Source: JBBTXL01 sp038062295 (GTDB taxonomy: Bacteria; Patescibacteriota; Minisyncoccia; GWC2-36-17; WO2-46-25). Taken from it: a stretch of 12,135 nt of DNA. Below the pieces are notes generated by a model that was not told the DNA's origin, did no database searches, and worked only from the letters and a program-made list of their open reading frames with translations. The stretch spans positions 1 through 12,135 of the forward strand of contig JBBTXL010000033.1 in NCBI GenBank assembly GCA_038062295.1. The letters run 5' to 3'. Each line of letters starts with the position of its first letter. The stretch's first letter is position 1. The position numbers and the translations under genes were made by a program. Positions 9,477 to 12,135 of this stretch are shown piece after piece.

Positions 9477-10518
9477 CCCTTTTTTACTCACCAAGATCCT
9501 CGGGTTTTCGGCGCTTGCGTTTGCCGTTGCGGTGGTATGGACGCCGTTACTGACCCATATTCTGTTCAAATACAAGCTCGGCAAACAGATCCGCGCGGCC
9601 GAAAGTGCGCCGATATTTTCAAAATTGCATGCGGGGAAAGCGGGTACGCCGACCATGGGTGGCATTTTGGTGTGGGCAACCGTCCTCTTTATTTCCCTTG
9701 TGTTCCTTGCGCTTGCGAAACTCGCGCCCGACAGCGTATTTGCACAGCTCAATTTTGTTACGCGGGAACAGACCTACCTGCCGCTGGGCATCCTGGCGCT
9801 TGCGGCGCTGATCGGTCTGGTGGACGACCTGCTGGGCATTTTCAAGATAGGAAAGAATGGCGGAGGATTGAACATGAAACACCGCTTGTTGCTCTATACT
9901 GCCGTTGCCGCGGTGGGCGCATACTGGTTTTACTACAAGCTCGGCTGGAGCGCCATCCATGTGCCGTTTTACGGCGACTATGAGATCGGGTGGTGGTACA
10001 TTCCCATTTTTTTGTTTGTTATCGTTGCCACGAGTTTTTCCGTGAACGAAACGGACGGCCTGGATGGGCTTGCGGGTGGCGTGTTGGCGATCGCCTTTGC
10101 GGCCTATATTTTTGTCGCGGTTGTGGAAAACAAACCGGAGCTTGCCATTTTTTGTTCGGTCATTGTCGGCGCTTTACTTGCGTTTTTGTGGTTCAACATC
10201 CACCCCGCACGCTTTTTCATGGGGGACACCGGCGCGATGTCGCTGGGGGTGTCGCTGGGCGTCATGGCGATGCTCACCAATACCATGTTCTTCCTGCCGT
10301 TATTCGGGTTTATCCTCGTGTTGGAATCGCTTTCGGTTATTGTGCAGGTAACTTCCAAAAAACTCCGCGGCAAAAAGATATTTCTTTCAACCCCTATTCA
10401 CCACCACTTTGAAGCCATCGGCTGGCCGGAAACGAAGATCACGATGCGATTTTGGATCATCTCTGCCGTCTTTGCGTTTGTCGGTATCGCGCTATTTGTG
10501 CTTGAAAGGAATATATAG
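9469..10518 (+). CDS. mraY: Phospho-N-acetylmuramoyl-pentapeptide transferase
   Basis: Integral membrane enzyme making lipid I: it transfers phospho-MurNAc-pentapeptide from UDP to undecaprenyl phosphate at the inner face of the membrane. It is 349 aa with about ten hydrophobic segments. Diagnostic sites are KLHAGKAGTPTMGG (H54, K57, T60), the Asp pair D119-D120 in GLVDDLLGIFKIG, NETDGLDGLAGG (D196, D199), FFMGDTGAMSLG (D253, equivalent to E. coli D267), and TPIHHHFEAIGW (H311-H313), which separates MraY from WecA-type relatives. ATG at 9469 overlaps the carboxypeptidase stop by 8 nt, so translation is probably coupled; no Shine-Dalgarno is within the normal distance. It lies outside any mur/fts cluster here, next to scpAB instead. 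It ends in TAG and is followed by a weak hairpin and T-run. Confidence 0.97.
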   Translation: MIDPFLLTKILGFSALAFAVAVVWTPLLTHILFKYKLGKQIRAAESAPIFSKLHAGKAGTPTMGGILVWATVLFISLVFLALAKLAPDSVFAQLNFVTREQTYLPLGILALAALIGLVDDLLGIFKIGKNGGGLNMKHRLLLYTAVAAVGAYWFYYKLGWSAIHVPFYGDYEIGWWYIPIFLFVIVATSFSVNETDGLDGLAGGVLAIAFAAYIFVAVVENKPELAIFCSVIVGALLAFLWFNIHPARFFMGDTGAMSLGVSLGVMAMLTNTMFFLPLFGFILVLESLSVIVQVTSKKLRGKKIFLSTPIHHHFEAIGWPETKITMRFWIISAVFAFVGIALFVLERNI

Positions 10519-10545
10519 GGTTGCTGCCTTGCAAAAGTATTCAAG

Positions 10546-10573
10546 AACAGCACATTCGCTGGTTTTTTGTTTT
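10546..10573 (+). terminator. Weak intrinsic terminator after mraY
   Basis: AACAGC (10546-10551) pairs with GCTGGTT (10558-10564) with one bulged G, followed directly by a T-rich run (10563-10573). The six-pair stem is short, so partial read-through into the deacylase gene is likely. Confidence 0.45.
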
Positions 10574-10577
10574 ATAG

Positions 10578-10583
10578 TATAAT
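10578..10583 (+). promoter_or_regulatory. -10 box (TATAAT) placed for a leaderless deacylase mRNA
   Basis: A perfect TATAAT is followed by six bases and then ATG at 10590, so the expected transcription start coincides with the start codon. There is no Shine-Dalgarno. The -35 position at 17 bp (TTCGCT) matches poorly. The site lies in the 71-bp gap after mraY, just past a weak terminator, which supports a separate transcription unit. Confidence 0.6.
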
Positions 10584-10589
10584 AAAACC

Positions 10590-12135
10590 ATGTACGACCT
10601 CCTCATTAAAGGCGGGCAGGTGGTGGATGGCACGGGCGCGCGCGAACGGTTTCGCGCCGATGTTGCCGTTACCAATGGCATAATAGAAAAGATCGGTATC
10701 CTGGAGGGTGTTCCCGCGCGAGAGACCACTGACGCCAAAGGGCTTGTTGTCGCGCCCGGCTTTATTGATGTGCTGAACCGCTCCGACGCATATCTGACGC
10801 TCTTTACGCAGCCGGGACAGGAGAGTCTTTTAAGCCAAGGCATTACGACGATCATTGGGGGGAACTGCGGGCATTCGCTTGCGCCGCTGGTTTCCGGTGA
10901 TGTTGTGGCCGCAGAACAGCAATGGACCGACCCCCAACAGATCAACGTGGACTGGTTGCGCATGGGGGAGTACCTGGACCGGCTGTCCGCAAAAAAACTC
11001 CCGTTGAACTTCGGAACGCTTGCAGGATATCAGACGGTTGTACGGGGCGTACTGCGGGAGAGTGATCGCGCGGCGAACGAGCAAGAACATGAGATCGCGC
11101 GGTTCTTGTGCAGTCAGGCGCTCACCGATGGCGCGCTCGGTATTTCGTACGGACTATTCCCGTTCCATGAGGCGCACGATGAAAGCAAGGTTATGCGCGA
11201 CGTGTTCAAATGTGCCGCGCTGCACGGCACGGTCGCAAGTATTCATCTGCGCGATGAGCCGGATCGTTTCCTTGATTCGCTTGGCATGGTTATGCGCGCG
11301 GCGGAAGAAGAACGGGTGCGGCTGCATATCTCGCATCTGAAAGTTATCGATAGAAAGTTTTGGAGCAATTTTTCGCGGGCGCTTGCCGTGATCGAACAGG
11401 CAAAACGGCGGGGGCTTTCAGTGACCTTTGACGTGTTTCCATACGCGTCCAGCAGTATTGCATTGCATTTGCTGCTGCCGGCATGGGCGCAAAAAGGCGG
11501 CCCCGAAGCTTTGCTCCGCCGCCTGTCACACGCGCACGAACGGAAACAGATCGTGAAAGACATGCAGGCGTACGCCATAGACTATGCAAAAATAACCGTT
11601 GCCGCCCGCGCACCGGACGCAGTGTATATCGGAAAAACGGTCGCTGAACTTGCAAAGGACCTGGGGATTGATGGCGCGGAAGTTATTGTTGAGTTGCTTG
11701 CCGCATCGCGTTTACGGATCGTTGTCTTTGCGCATACACTTGACGAAGCGAATGTCCGCGCGGGCATCGCGCATCCGTTGTCGATCGTTGCCGGAGGAGG
11801 CGCCGGATACGACCGGGGCGCGCGCACAGCACAAACAGACCTGCCGCATCCGCGCTCATTCGGCGCATTTCCTCGTTTTCTGCATAAATATGCGCATGAC
11901 GATTCGCAGTTTCTTTCGCTTGAGCGTGCCGTTGCAAAAGCAACGAGCTCCCCGGCGCATGTTTTTGGTGTTTCGCGGCGGGGCGTGTGCGCACAGGGCT
12001 ATGCCGCCGACCTTATTGTTTTTGATCCCCGTACCATGGCTGATGCCGCCACATTTCATGATCCGTATCGTTATAGTCGCGGCGTTGCCCATGTGTTCGT
12101 CAACGGCGCGCGGGTTTTTTCCGGTGGAGAGTTTT
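10590..12135 (+). CDS. N-acyl-D-amino-acid deacylase-like amidohydrolase with an altered metal site (3' end outside window)
   Basis: A member of the D-aminoacylase branch of the amidohydrolase superfamily, whose active members remove acyl groups from N-acyl-D-amino acids. 515 codons are visible with no stop; the frame runs off the right edge, probably within a few tens of residues of the end. Family marks are MYDLLIKGGQVVDGTGA, VAPGFID, GNCGHSLAPL, HLRDE, LHISHLK, HPRSFGAFPRFL, then SSPAHVFGV...GYAADLIVFDP and HVFVNGARVF. The tight zinc ligands known from the Alcaligenes DA1 enzyme are kept: C93, H219 and H249 (DA1 C96, H220, H250). However the HxH after GFID is L62-N-R64, and the GSDG motif carrying the catalytic Asp is replaced by a glycine-rich stretch (G402-G404). 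The frame is long and intact, so it is not a decayed gene; it may be inactive, have a shifted mechanism, or another substrate. It has its own -10 box. Confidence 0.88.
   Translation, partial: MYDLLIKGGQVVDGTGARERFRADVAVTNGIIEKIGILEGVPARETTDAKGLVVAPGFIDVLNRSDAYLTLFTQPGQESLLSQGITTIIGGNCGHSLAPLVSGDVVAAEQQWTDPQQINVDWLRMGEYLDRLSAKKLPLNFGTLAGYQTVVRGVLRESDRAANEQEHEIARFLCSQALTDGALGISYGLFPFHEAHDESKVMRDVFKCAALHGTVASIHLRDEPDRFLDSLGMVMRAAEEERVRLHISHLKVIDRKFWSNFSRALAVIEQAKRRGLSVTFDVFPYASSSIALHLLLPAWAQKGGPEALLRRLSHAHERKQIVKDMQAYAIDYAKITVAARAPDAVYIGKTVAELAKDLGIDGAEVIVELLAASRLRIVVFAHTLDEANVRAGIAHPLSIVAGGGAGYDRGARTAQTDLPHPRSFGAFPRFLHKYAHDDSQFLSLERAVAKATSSPAHVFGVSRRGVCAQGYAADLIVFDPRTMADAATFHDPYRYSRGVAHVFVNGARVFSGGEF

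Noticed and set aside
9469..10518. WecA/TagO-type GlcNAc-1-phosphate transferase instead of MraY
   Set aside because: The GTPTMGG, TDGLDGLAGG and TPIHHHFE motifs together are characteristic of MraY.
10590..12135. Pseudogene status for the deacylase-like gene because of lost metal ligands
   Set aside because: The frame is intact for 515 codons and other family motifs are well conserved, which indicates selection on the protein.

Overview
The window looks like part of a bacterial chromosome, most likely from the Patescibacteria/Candidate Phyla Radiation (Parcubacteria-like). This placement is an inference. It rests on the RpoC N-terminal wording as I remember it from that group, compact single-copy genes, an almost complete lack of Shine-Dalgarno sequences, a D-aminoacylase-like amidohydrolase, and a GC-rich palindrome inserted in frame in scpB. 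TGA is used as an ordinary stop (scpB and the carboxypeptidase end in TGA) and glycines are GGN, so the code is standard table 11, not the UGA=Gly code of Gracilibacteria/SR1.

Layout. (1) 1-5306, plus strand: the 3' part of rpoB and complete rpoC, 11 bp apart, ending at a strong, nearly symmetric hairpin terminator (5324-5362). (2) 5361-5732, minus strand: a 123-aa protein I do not recognise. It converges on rpoC and shares the terminator. It has the only consensus promoter with a good -35 and the only strong Shine-Dalgarno in the window, and it is lower in GC. (3) 5830-7197, minus strand: a membrane polyprenyl-phosphate sugar-phosphate transferase of the WbaP/WcaJ type, starting surface glycan synthesis on a lipid carrier. 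(4) 7203-10518, plus strand: a tight run of scpA, scpB, a membrane-anchored D,D-carboxypeptidase and mraY. The last two junctions overlap by 26 and 8 nt. It starts only 5 bp from the divergent sugar transferase. (5) 10590 to the right edge, plus strand: an N-acyl-D-amino-acid deacylase-like amidohydrolase with its own TATAAT placed for a leaderless mRNA, cut by the window end.

How it fits together. RpoB and RpoC are the two large subunits of RNA polymerase. ScpA/ScpB load on SMC to compact and segregate chromosomes. The carboxypeptidase trims peptidoglycan stem peptides and MraY makes lipid I, so this run joins chromosome segregation to wall synthesis. The sugar transferase and MraY both use undecaprenyl phosphate.

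Most notable points: the deacylase-like protein keeps the Cys/His/His zinc site but has lost both histidines of the HxH motif and the catalytic Asp position; scpB carries a palindrome that adds seven residues (GLPAQAG); and the unknown small gene has expression signals unlike its neighbours. I found no CRISPR, transposase, tRNA, rRNA or defence genes. No gene-free stretch exceeds 100 bp.
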